A model generated the notes under the pieces. The model was given only the letters and a program-made list of their open reading frames with translations, was not told the origin of the DNA and ran no database searches. 64,000 nt of DNA from an uncultured Pseudohongiella sp. (GTDB lineage: Bacteria > Pseudomonadota > Gammaproteobacteria > Pseudomonadales > Pseudohongiellaceae): assembly GCA_951812715.1 (NCBI GenBank), contig OX638323.1, forward strand, positions 3,473,600 to 3,537,599. Reading direction: 5' to 3'. A program made the position numbers and the translations under genes. This document shows, in pieces, positions 26,829-34,185 of this stretch (the stretch's first letter is position 1; every line of letters starts with the position of its first letter).

Positions 26829-27275
26829 CTAGCGCAGCATATCGACGTGGAGAATGCCCGCGTCGCGGTAGGGGGCGGACACCGCGCGGAAACCGAGGGA
26901 GGTGTAGAAATCGACCAGGTACTGTTGCGCCGACAACCCGATTTCCACGCCGGGCCATTGCTGTTCGCAATGCGCCAGAACTTCCTGCATAAGCAGGCGG
27001 CCAAGACCGCCGTCGCGATACTCTTTTTTTACCAGCACCCGGCTGACGGCCGCATGGCGAATTTTCGCGCCGGTTGCGTTAATGCGGGCGTAACAGGCAA
27101 GTTCGTTCCCATGCAGACCGCAAAGGTGCAGAGCCTCCCGATCGTGGCCATCCAGGTCCTGGTAGGCGCAATCCTGTTCCACCACGAAGACTTCCGCGCG
27201 CAGGCGCAGCAGCGCATAAAGCAGTTCGAGGCCGAGTTCTTCGAAGGAAGAGTATTTCCAGTCCGGGGCCGCCAC
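26829..27275 (-). CDS. elaA: GNAT acetyltransferase, ElaA family
   Basis: A 148-residue GCN5-related N-acetyltransferase. The ElaA signatures are LLRLRAEVFVVEQDCAYQDL-DGHD near the N-terminus and the acetyl-CoA loop VKKEYRDGGLGRLLMQ. The C-terminal ends FYTSLGFRAVSAPYRDAGI. The start is GTG 27275. The substrate is unknown. The 176-bp gap to the regulator gene holds no gene. Confidence 0.87.
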   Translation of the reverse strand: MAAPDWKYSSFEELGLELLYALLRLRAEVFVVEQDCAYQDLDGHDREALHLCGLHGNELACYARINATGAKIRHAAVSRVLVKKEYRDGGLGRLLMQEVLAHCEQQWPGVEIGLSAQQYLVDFYTSLGFRAVSAPYRDAGILHVDMLR

Positions 27276-27332
27276 GGTCTAGTCTCCAGGAGCAAATTTT
27301 CTGGTCGCGAATGATACGGCCTGCCGCCCGCG

Positions 27333-27361
27333 TTTCCCAATCGGGCGCCTTGCCTTATACT
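27333..27361 (+). promoter_or_regulatory. Promoter of tRNA-Arg
   Basis: TATACT (27356-27361) with a weak TTTCCC 17 bp upstream (27333-27338), followed by a GC-rich discriminator (CTTGCGCC), as in stringently controlled tRNA promoters. Transcription would start about seven bases before the mature tRNA. Confidence 0.5.
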
Positions 27362-27374
27362 CTTGCGCCAGAAT

Positions 27375-27451
27375 GTCCCCGTGGCACAACTGGATAGCGC
27401 GACGCCCTCCTAAGGCGTAGGTTGCAGGTTCGACCCCTGCCGGGGACACCA
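27375..27451 (+). tRNA. tRNA-Arg (anticodon CCU)
   Basis: A 77-nt cloverleaf. The acceptor stem GTCCCCG pairs with CGGGGAC, with discriminator A and an encoded CCA (27449-27451). The anticodon arm ACGCC-CTCCTAA-GGCGT places CCT at 27409-27411. The T arm contains GGTTCGACCCC. CCU reads AGG codons. Nine bases further on is the stop of the minus-strand methyltransferase gene. No duplicated tRNA 3' end (attachment site) was noticed in the window. Confidence 0.97.
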
Positions 27452-27459
27452 GATAAATT

Positions 27460-28326
27460 TCAGGCCAAGTCCTTCTTCCGCAAAACGACGGCGGTCTGAT
27501 GGTTCCCGATTGCCTGGTCGCTGTAGTCGATTATTTGAAAATGTTCTCCCCAGCGCCGACGCACATATTCTTCACTGTGGAAAGAGGTCTGGTAAAACTT
27601 TGGCAGACCGGCCAGATTTCTTAAACCCTTATTGCTTTCCAGAAAGAAAAATCCTCGTTTCGACATCGCGGTCTGCAATTTCCTGGTAAATATACTTGCT
27701 TGCTGCCACACCGGATTTCCGTGCACGCTGCAGATCAAGACGCCTGTCGCGGCCAGAATCCTATGCAATTCCCGCAGCCAGTCGAATTGCAGTTTTTCGT
27801 CCATATGGGTGAAAATTGAAATGGCGAACACAACGTCGAATGCTTCGTCCGGATAGGGAAGTGGCGGCATGGAATCGTTAGTGTCCCATCGCGCCAAGGC
27901 CGGATAGTTCGTTCGGTTCCAGGCGATGGCGTCGGCGTCAATATCCGTTCCGGTAAATACCCCTTTCTTGCCGTGATGGAAAAAGTATCCCAGCACTCGC
28001 GCGCAACCGCATCCAAAATCAAGAATTTTCAATTTCTCGGAACATTTGATTCCTTGCGCTTCCATTATTTTGGCAACGTCCCAATAAACCTGCGAGCCCG
28101 CTGCTAGAAACGAAGTGCGACATAAATCGCCGTGAACCCGATGTCGAAGTCTGGGTGGCGGGATGGGCATCGCTTCCTGGCTGGTCTTGTCGCCGAGAGC
28201 GTAACCAATACTGTGCGCGAACAATTTCCCGCTATGAAAAATTTTCCTGAAACAACCGCAAAGGAAGTATAGAAACCTGTTTGCCCTGAGCCTGTCTCTT
28301 AACGAGAAGGCGGTTTTCCCGTACAT
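27460..28326 (-). CDS. Class I SAM-dependent methyltransferase
   Basis: A 288-residue protein. The SAM-binding motif I is ILDFGCGCARVLGYF, followed by GTDIDADAIAWNR (motif II), FDVVFAISIFTHM and LHRILAATGVLICSVHG (post-motif order of class I enzymes). The N-terminal ~70 residues are basic and hydrophobic. It resembles methyltransferases found in glycan or lipid pathways, but no such genes adjoin it. Its base composition looks more AT-rich than the neighbours. It abuts a tRNA gene, so acquisition by transfer is plausible but unproven. Confidence 0.82.
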   Translation of the reverse strand: MYGKTAFSLRDRLRANRFLYFLCGCFRKIFHSGKLFAHSIGYALGDKTSQEAMPIPPPRLRHRVHGDLCRTSFLAAGSQVYWDVAKIMEAQGIKCSEKLKILDFGCGCARVLGYFFHHGKKGVFTGTDIDADAIAWNRTNYPALARWDTNDSMPPLPYPDEAFDVVFAISIFTHMDEKLQFDWLRELHRILAATGVLICSVHGNPVWQQASIFTRKLQTAMSKRGFFFLESNKGLRNLAGLPKFYQTSFHSEEYVRRRWGEHFQIIDYSDQAIGNHQTAVVLRKKDLA

Positions 28327-28353
28327 CGATTGATCCTGCTGAATCGCGCCATT

Positions 28354-28692
28354 TTAGCGCAATTTGACCCCGGTGCCGTAAGCGGCGAGGATGATCATTC
28401 CGCCTATGCCGCTGCTGATTTCGCTGTAATCTATTTTTACCGAGACCACCGCGTCCGCGCTGACTTCGCCGGCCGCCGCGGCAAGTTCAGCCAGGCAAGT
28501 TTCCCGCGCCTCGTTCAAAGCTTCCTGATAGGTGCCGCTGCGGCCGCCGACAATATCGCGAATGCTCGCCAGAAAATCGCGGAATATGTTGATCGCGAGA
28601 ACACACTCGGCGCTGACAATGCCTAGCGACGCGCTGATTTCGCGGTCGGGGAAGTTTGGCGTCGTTACGATGCGGCTGATTGGAATAGCCAT
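28354..28692 (-). CDS. YbjQ/UPF0145 family protein
   Basis: A 112-residue protein matching the YbjQ family throughout: IVTTPNFPDREISASLGIVS, the central FRDFLASIRDIVGGRSGTYQ, and DAVVSVKIDYSEI before a Gly-rich end. Members form pentameric rings and are sometimes called heavy-metal-binding, though the role is not established. It lies 27 bases upstream of the methyltransferase start on the same strand, so the two could be co-transcribed. Confidence 0.9.
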   Translation of the reverse strand: MAIPISRIVTTPNFPDREISASLGIVSAECVLAINIFRDFLASIRDIVGGRSGTYQEALNEARETCLAELAAAAGEVSADAVVSVKIDYSEISSGIGGMIILAAYGTGVKLR

Positions 28693-28785
28693 GGCCTTGC
28701 GCTTTCTCCTGGGACAAATGGGGCGCCAAGTCTAATGTCTGTGGTAGCCGGTTTCCAGTTGGCTGACTGGTTCCTTACCTGTTGG

Positions 28786-29028
28786 TCAATAGACTCGTGG
28801 AATGATCCGCCAGGGAACCCGCCGGCGGTATTCATCCCACAACGCTCCGTATTTCTCCGCGCAACGGCGATAGTCATCGCGTTCGCGCGGCAGCAGCAGA
28901 GCGATGTAATAGCGCGGATAGAGCCAGGGTCCGAGCGCCAGCGGCCAGCCCAGGGCGAGGGCAAAACCACTGGCCATGAGTAATTCGCCAAGATAGTTGA
29001 CGTGGCGCGATACGCCCCGGAAGCCGTT
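28786..29028 (-). pseudogene. C-terminal remnant of an ERG4/ERG24 sterol-reductase-like gene
   Basis: The frame ending at 28786 carries an 80-residue stretch. It contains FRGVSRHVNYLGELLMASGF, YPRYYIALLLPRERDDYRRC and then EKYGALWDEYRRRVPWRIIP. This is the C-terminal catalytic half of sterol C14/C24-reductase-like and isoprenylcysteine-methyltransferase-like membrane proteins, including the RH-NY-GE and RR...Y...Y-R-R-V-P pattern. The frame is open upstream only because it shadows ygfZ. No N-terminal membrane segments are encoded, so the gene is truncated. The break lies 17 bases after the ygfZ stop. Confidence 0.68.
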
Positions 29029-29044
29029 GCACCAGACATGGCAT

Positions 29045-30025
29045 TCAATTGCTGTCGGCAGCGCAATCGTAGGCAAGAGGCGTTGCCTGTAAAGGGGCGG
29101 CCGTTCGGCCATCCAGATACCATGAGCGTCCTGCCGCGGCAGCTTCGATATTGGCCACGGCCAGCGCCAGATTGCGCCCTCGGCCCGGGTTGGCATGGGC
29201 CAGTACTGGTTCGCCCTTGTCCGGATTTTCTTCCGCGTGTTCGCAGATGCGGCTGTTTGCGTCAAATTCTGATTCGCCGCTGAACAAAAACATGCGCTTT
29301 TTCGGTTTGCCGCGGAAGTGCATGCGGGCGACAACTTCCTGGCCGGTATAACAGCCCTTGCTAAAATTGATCACTCCAGAAACATCGTAATTGAGCAATT
29401 GCGGCGTGTATTGTTCGCTGATTGCGGGGCCGACGTGAGCCACTCCCGCCGCCAGCTCGGCCGCGAGCCAATCCTGACCGGGGCCGGCTCGATATTCGCC
29501 CAGCAATTCTCGAACCGCGGAAATAACGGCTTCGTCCAGGCACCACAATTCCAATCGTTCGCCCGGCAGCCGCAGCAGGCACATCTGCTTGGAGATCGCG
29601 CATTCGTTGATCGTGGCCGGCGGCGCCGGAAACAGTCTTGCCAGCGCGGCGTCGAAACCGCCGCCGAGGACGCCGATTACCAGCGGCGGCCTGAACTGGC
29701 GCAATTCGACCTTGGAAAACACCGCATAGCGGGACAGCGTGGCGATGATTTTATCGGCCATGCCGCCGCCGGTTTGCAGCAGGCAGGCATCGCCGCTTTG
29801 CACCAGGCGGAAGTCGGCGATGACGCGGCCTTTCAGATTGCAGAGGGCGCCAGGCAGGGACCGGGTTTCCGCTAGCAGATCGACGTTACAGCTCACCTGG
29901 CCTTGCAGAAAGTCGCGCGCATCCGGGCCGCTCACCTCGATGAATTCATGACCGGGCAAGGTGAATACAGGCATATACATTTCCGGCGGTTGGACAAAAG
30001 TTTGAAGTTTAGCAGCAGTTGACAT
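29045..30025 (-). CDS. ygfZ: Folate-binding Fe-S maturation protein YgfZ
   Basis: A 326-residue GcvT-fold protein that uses tetrahydrofolate in repair or assembly of certain Fe-S enzymes. The signature FSKGCYTGQEVVARMHFRG, with the essential Cys, is intact. Other family blocks include LQGQVSCNVDLL and LCNLKGRVIADFRL. ATG 30025 (MSTAAKLQTF) is used; the start at 30079 overlaps sdhE control sequences. It is divergent from sdhE with 79 bases between, an arrangement conserved in gammaproteobacteria. Its 3' end runs up to the truncated reductase remnant. Confidence 0.93.
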   Translation of the reverse strand: MSTAAKLQTFVQPPEMYMPVFTLPGHEFIEVSGPDARDFLQGQVSCNVDLLAETRSLPGALCNLKGRVIADFRLVQSGDACLLQTGGGMADKIIATLSRYAVFSKVELRQFRPPLVIGVLGGGFDAALARLFPAPPATINECAISKQMCLLRLPGERLELWCLDEAVISAVRELLGEYRAGPGQDWLAAELAAGVAHVGPAISEQYTPQLLNYDVSGVINFSKGCYTGQEVVARMHFRGKPKKRMFLFSGESEFDANSRICEHAEENPDKGEPVLAHANPGRGRNLALAVANIEAAAAGRSWYLDGRTAAPLQATPLAYDCAADSN

Positions 30026-30104
30026 AAGTCGTCTTATTGAAAGGTATCGATATGGCAACGGCGAAATGCTAGCTTTCATACTCCATTACAGGGAACAGGC
30101 GGAG

Positions 30105-30380
30105 ATGGCGGCGGACAGCCAGGATTCCAGCGAATTGCAGAAGATCTACTGGCGCAGCCGCCGGGGCATGCTCGAACTCGATCTGTTGCTGGTTCCGTTC
30201 ACCCAGGAGGTCTACGCGGGACTGTCGCCGGAAGATCAGTCCCGGTACCGGCAATTATTGCGTTGCGAAGACCAGGACCTGTTTGCCTGGTTGCTGCGGC
30301 GCGAAGCAGCCGAAAACTGGCAGCCGCTGATCGATCGAATTCTGGCCCATAATACGGTGCGTTGCGCGAAGTTGGACTAA
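30105..30380 (+). CDS. sdhE: Succinate dehydrogenase flavinylation factor SdhE
   Basis: A 91-residue five-helix protein assisting covalent FAD attachment to SdhA. It has the key WRSRRGMLELDLLL (R-G-x-x-E) motif, and LLRCEDQDLFAWLL matches the conserved CxDPDLFxWL region. ATG 30105 gives the family length, though its AGGCGGAG tract is very close; ATG 30066 is the alternative. It is followed ten bases later by the ygfX-type gene. Confidence 0.93.
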   Translation: MAADSQDSSELQKIYWRSRRGMLELDLLLVPFTQEVYAGLSPEDQSRYRQLLRCEDQDLFAWLLRREAAENWQPLIDRILAHNTVRCAKLD

Positions 30381-30390
30381 GCTTTGCCGC

Positions 30391-30804
30391 GTGCTGCAAT
30401 TGCGTCCCGTTCCATCCCGGCTGCGCTGGCTGCTGGCGCTGGCCGCGCATGGGCTGGCGGCGGCGGCGCTGTTCCATGCCGGCGCGCCGGGCTGGCTCAA
30501 GCTGATCCTGGCGCCATTCGTGCCGGCAAGCCTTTGGCGCGAGGCAATGATTTTCCTGGGCCGCAAGGAAGCGGCTGAATTGTGCTTGAGCGCCGGTTCG
30601 GCGGAGCTTTGGATTGATGGCGAGGCGGTTACGGCAGGGCAGGCCCGGACGCTGCATTGCTCGGAGTTGATGATCGTTATCGAGTTCCCGGTCCGCGGCG
30701 CGGAATCCGGCCGCCGCCGATTCACGCTGGTGCTGTTTCCGGATTCTCTGCCAGCCGGCGACATGCGCCGATTGCGGCGCTGGCTCAACTATGAAAGCGG
30801 TTGA
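30391..30804 (+). CDS. ygfX: YgfX-type membrane protein
   Basis: A 137-residue protein from GTG 30391. Two hydrophobic segments lie in the N-terminal half (LRWLLALAAHGLAAAALFHA and the next). They are followed by a soluble beta-rich part and the conserved RRFTLVLFPDSLPAGDMRRL end. In E. coli this family (YgfX/CptA) forms a membrane partner of SdhE and has been described as a toxin-like protein affecting cytoskeletal polymers. Here the link rests on gene order. The last 16 bases overlap the 3' end of nadB. Confidence 0.8.
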   Translation: MLQLRPVPSRLRWLLALAAHGLAAAALFHAGAPGWLKLILAPFVPASLWREAMIFLGRKEAAELCLSAGSAELWIDGEAVTAGQARTLHCSELMIVIEFPVRGAESGRRRFTLVLFPDSLPAGDMRRLRRWLNYESG

Positions 30805-32456
30805 TCGCCGTGTAACAAATCCGTGTGGCCCGCCGGCGTCAGCACCGTATCCGCAGCCTCGGACAATAACCCCGGATGGTCCAGATTGAAATGCAGGCCG
30901 CGGCTTTCCTTGCGCGCGCCGGCGCCGCGCACGATCAGGCCGGCCACGAGAATCAGGTTTCGCAACTCCAGCATGTCCCGGCTAATGTGATAGCGCCGGA
31001 AGTGCTCATGAATCTCCTCGCGCAGCATTGCCAGACGTTTTTCCGCTCGGCGCAGGCGAGCGTCGCTGCGCACGATGCCGACATAGTCCCACATGCAGCG
31101 GCGCAATTCGTCCCAGTTATGGGAAACGAGAATGTCGTCGCCGGATTCGGCGCGGCCGTTGGGCCAGTCCTGGATTGCGCCGGCGAAGGGCGTGTCGCCG
31201 ATTTTGCGCCGGATGGATTGCGCGGCGCTGAAGGCGATGACGAAACACTCCGACAGCGAGTTGCTGGCGATGCGGTTGGCGCCATGAAGGCCGGAAAAAG
31301 TGGTTTCGCCGATCGCGTAGAGATTATCGATATCGGTTTCGCCATCCCGGTTGACGATCACGCCGCCGCAAGTGTAATGCGCCGCCGGAACTACCGGAAT
31401 CCGGTCGCGGGTGATATCGATGCCGAGTTCCTGCAAGCGCCGGTAGATATTCGGGAAGCGCTCGCGCACCAGATCCGCCGGCCGGTGGGTGATGTTCAGA
31501 TACACGCAATCCTCGCCGAGACGCTTGGTCTCATGGTCGATGGCGCGGGCGACGATATCGCGCGAGGATAGTTCGCCGCGGCTGTCGAACCGCGTCATGA
31601 AGCGCGTGCCGTCAGCTAGCTCGAGTCTGGCGCCTTCGCCGCGCATGGCCTCGGTAATCAGGAAACTGCGGGCATGGGGGTGAAACAGGCAGGTCGGGTG
31701 AAACTGGTTGAACTCCATGTTGGCAACCCGGCAGCCAGCGCGCCAGGCCATGGCGATGCCGTCGCCGCTGGCGCTGTCGGGATTGGTGGTGTAAAGGTAG
31801 GACTTGCTGGCGCCGCCGGTGGCGAGCACCACGAATCTGGCCTTGATTGCCGAAACCCGCCGAGTGGCGTCGTCGAGCACGTAAACGCCAGCGCAGCGCC
31901 GCCTCGCGCCGCCAGGATCGTGCACGACCAGGTCGATAGCGGTGCGATTCACCATCAGTTCGATAGCGGGATGTTCGCTGGCGCGGCGGCGCAAGGTCTG
32001 GAATACCGCCTTGCCCGTTGCGTCGGTAGCGTGAATGATGCGTCGATGGCTGTGCGCGCCTTCCTGGGCAAGATGCAACGAACTCAGGTCGACGCTCGAG
32101 CTTTCGCCGCCATCGCGGCGATTACCGGCGCCTGACCGGGTGCTGAACGGCACACCCTGTTCCAGCAGCCATTGCACCGCGCCGGCGCTGTTTCCTACGA
32201 CATGCTCGACCATGTCCCGGTGGCATAGCCCGCCGCCGACCGTCATCGTGTCGTCGATATGCGACGCCAGGCTGTCGCGGTCATCCAGCACCGCCGCGAT
32301 GCCGCCTTGAGCGTAAAAGGTCGCGCCCTGTTCCAGACTGGCCTTGCTGAGCACCGCTACCTTCGCGAAGGGCGCCGCGCGCAACGCCAGGGTAAGCCCG
32401 GCGGCGCCGCTGCCGATGATCAGAATGTCGAATTTTTGAACTGCGGGGCCGGTCAT
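30789..32456 (-). CDS. nadB: L-aspartate oxidase
   Basis: A 555-residue flavoenzyme that oxidises aspartate to iminoaspartate in de novo NAD synthesis. It shows the FAD-binding IIGSGAAGLTLALRAA, YAQGGIAAV and the succinate-dehydrogenase-like active-site blocks HPTCLF and ITEAMRGEGARL. HYTCGGV and ANRIASNSLSECFV follow. It is divergent from rpoE, as in E. coli and relatives. The stop lies inside the ygfX coding sequence of the other strand. Length is standard. Confidence 0.96.
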   Translation of the reverse strand: MTGPAVQKFDILIIGSGAAGLTLALRAAPFAKVAVLSKASLEQGATFYAQGGIAAVLDDRDSLASHIDDTMTVGGGLCHRDMVEHVVGNSAGAVQWLLEQGVPFSTRSGAGNRRDGGESSSVDLSSLHLAQEGAHSHRRIIHATDATGKAVFQTLRRRASEHPAIELMVNRTAIDLVVHDPGGARRRCAGVYVLDDATRRVSAIKARFVVLATGGASKSYLYTTNPDSASGDGIAMAWRAGCRVANMEFNQFHPTCLFHPHARSFLITEAMRGEGARLELADGTRFMTRFDSRGELSSRDIVARAIDHETKRLGEDCVYLNITHRPADLVRERFPNIYRRLQELGIDITRDRIPVVPAAHYTCGGVIVNRDGETDIDNLYAIGETTFSGLHGANRIASNSLSECFVIAFSAAQSIRRKIGDTPFAGAIQDWPNGRAESGDDILVSHNWDELRRCMWDYVGIVRSDARLRRAEKRLAMLREEIHEHFRRYHISRDMLELRNLILVAGLIVRGAGARKESRGLHFNLDHPGLLSEAADTVLTPAGHTDLLHGDQPLS

Positions 32457-32571
32457 GCGGCGGGACGCCAGGTTGGTACGCGTTGGCGCGAACGGATTAC
32501 AATGCCGACATACATTACCACACGAAAAGTTTGTTTGGATTTTGTCACGATGGCTGCTGTTATCCGCAAGA

Positions 32572-32598
32572 GAACTTTTGGCCTGCTTTACTGTCTCA
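32572..32598 (+). promoter_or_regulatory. Sigma-E promoter of rpoE (autoregulation)
   Basis: GAACTT (32572-32577), 16-bp spacer, TCTCA (32594-32598). This closely follows the known sigma-E pattern (GGAACTT, 16 bp, TCTGA/TCAAA) and lies 64 bases before the rpoE start. It implies that sigma-E transcribes its own operon. Confidence 0.72.
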
Positions 32599-32661
32599 GA
32601 AACAGAGCGTCAGTGCCACGGGGCAGATGCGAACGCCTCCGGGAAGGATTGAGAGGTACGA

Positions 32662-33231
32662 ATGTCCCGGGATACTGACCGGCAATTGGTAGAGCGGGTG
32701 CTGGCCGGAGAAACCAACGCGTTCAATTTTCTGGTGCTGCGTTACCAGCATCGAGTCGCGGGATTGCTCAGCCGGTTCGTGCAAAGTCCGCATGAAATCG
32801 AGGACATCAGCCAGGAGACATTCGTAAAGGCGTATCGGGCTCTATCGCTGTTTCGCGGTGACAGTTCGTTCTATACGTGGCTATATCAGATTGCCGTAAA
32901 TACCGCCAAGAATTATCTGGTATCCAGGAATCGGCGGCTGATGGTGGGCAGTCTGGATGCCGATGAGGCGGAACACGGCGAACTCGCGCCGGCGCTGCGA
33001 GACATCGCGAATCCGGAAAGCGAGTTGGAGATGGAGCATCTTAAGAAGGTAATCGATGCCGCCATCGAGGAATTGCCGGAAGAACTGCGAACAGCTTTTA
33101 CATTGCGGGAATTTTCCGGCATGAGTTACGAACAGATCATGGAAGTTATGGATTGTCCGGTGGGTACGGTAAGATCGAGGATATTTCGCGCCAGGGAGGC
33201 GATTGATCGAAAGATTCGCGACTTGATTTGA
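32662..33231 (+). CDS. rpoE: RNA polymerase sigma-E factor
   Basis: A 189-residue ECF sigma factor for the envelope-stress response. Region 2 (LVLRYQHRVAGLLSRFVQSP, DISQETFVKAYRALSLFRGD, FYTWLYQIAVNTAKNYL) and region 4 (LPEELRTAFTLREFSGMSYE, VGTVRSRIFRAREAID) are complete. AGGTACG precedes ATG 32662. Likely autoregulated from the promoter at 32572-32598. rseA follows after 26 bases. Confidence 0.97.
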   Translation: MSRDTDRQLVERVLAGETNAFNFLVLRYQHRVAGLLSRFVQSPHEIEDISQETFVKAYRALSLFRGDSSFYTWLYQIAVNTAKNYLVSRNRRLMVGSLDADEAEHGELAPALRDIANPESELEMEHLKKVIDAAIEELPEELRTAFTLREFSGMSYEQIMEVMDCPVGTVRSRIFRAREAIDRKIRDLI

Positions 33232-33257
33232 GAGCAGTAAAGTGCAAGAGGAAAAGT

Positions 33258-33827
33258 ATGAGTGAATCGCAGCGGGAAACACTTTCCGCGATGCTCGACA
33301 ACGAAACTGACGACCTGGAACTGCGGCGGCTGCTGCAGGCCGGCGGCGGCGATAAGGAACTCAAGCGTGTCTGGGAGCGCTATAATCTGGCGCGGTCCCT
33401 GCTACACGAATCCCGCGTGACCCGGTTGAGCGATGATTTTCACCTGAAACTCGCCCGCCGCCTGGACCGCGAGCCCACGCCGCCGCGCGGCATCGGCGCA
33501 CTGTCCGCGAGCCGTGGATTTGCCGGCAGGGCCGCTATCGCGGCAACCGTCGCGGTAGCCGTGTTCATCGGCCTGCAAGCCAGCCTGAACAACGACCCCG
33601 CGGCCCCCCAGATCGCGCTAGAAACGGTGGCGCCCGCACCGCCATCCGCGCTAGCGGCGCAAGTAGCGGAAGTTGGAGACATTCCCGCCGCGCCGGTGGA
33701 TCCGGAAGCACGCCAGCGCTTGCTCGAATACATCGAAAGCATGCGTTTCGATCCGGCCGAGCCGCCACGGATGGAACACATCCAGGATTCCCCACTGTTT
33801 CACCTCGTTAACGACCTGCAAGATTAG
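33258..33827 (+). CDS. rseA: Anti-sigma-E factor RseA/MucA
   Basis: A 189-residue single-span membrane protein. The cytoplasmic N-terminus (SQRETLSAMLDNETDDLELR, RVWERYNLARSLLH) matches the sigma-binding domain of RseA. One transmembrane segment (GRAAIAATVAVAVFIGLQAS, around residues 88-107) leads to a periplasmic part ending SPLFHLVNDLQD. GAGGAAA lies ahead of ATG 33258. RseB and RseC genes, which normally follow, are absent; a 358-bp non-coding block separates it from mucD. Confidence 0.92.
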   Translation: MSESQRETLSAMLDNETDDLELRRLLQAGGGDKELKRVWERYNLARSLLHESRVTRLSDDFHLKLARRLDREPTPPRGIGALSASRGFAGRAAIAATVAVAVFIGLQASLNNDPAAPQIALETVAPAPPSALAAQVAEVGDIPAAPVDPEARQRLLEYIESMRFDPAEPPRMEHIQDSPLFHLVNDLQD

Positions 33828-34185
33828 TGTCGTGTAATGCCTACCATGTCGCATTAGCGTAGCGCTCTCCCCCTGGCTCGCGGCAAGGCGCGTTTTGCGG
33901 GCAATGGCGAGTCCCATTGGCAAGAGGCGCAACGCCGCCACGGGCCGCGGGCGAACGCCCTTTGGCAGCGTCGGCAGCGCGCCATCGCGTCGTTGCAGCC
34001 CTTGCCGACGGCAGAGTCGTCCGCGGACCGCGTCTGGCGCTAACGCGCTGCCGATACCCTGATGCGCCATGGGACGCATGATACGACGCCAGTCCGCTGG
34101 GGCGCGGCGGTTTCCTGCCAGTTACCATAGCGCATTGCGCTATGGTACAGTTGGCCGTTAACGGTCCGGTCAAGAGTAATGCCGC
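33828..34185. other. 358-bp non-coding block between rseA and mucD
   Basis: No gene is recognised on either strand; the open minus-strand frames here (for example 33841-34173) give Arg/Ala-rich, domain-free translations. The stretch is GC-rich and contains several CG-rich inverted segments and, near its end, a 25-bp palindrome. It occupies the place of rseB/rseC in related genomes. It looks like a dispersed-repeat insertion, but no second copy is in the window. Confidence 0.5.
34123..34147. promoter_or_regulatory. Perfect 25-bp palindrome upstream of mucD
   Basis: TACCATAGCGCA-T-TGCGCTATGGTA: two perfect 12-bp arms around one base, ending 38 bases before the mucD start. A second palindrome, CCGTTAACGG, follows a few bases later. 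The position and symmetry suit an operator for a dimeric repressor, or a short hairpin in the mucD leader. Confidence 0.55.

Noticed and set aside
27301..28330. Genomic island inserted at tRNA-Arg
   Set aside because: No integrase and no duplicated tRNA end were found; only base composition hints at transfer.
33841..34173. A 110-codon minus-strand frame between rseA and mucD
   Set aside because: Arg/Ala-rich and domain-free in a GC-rich non-coding block; it is probably not a gene.
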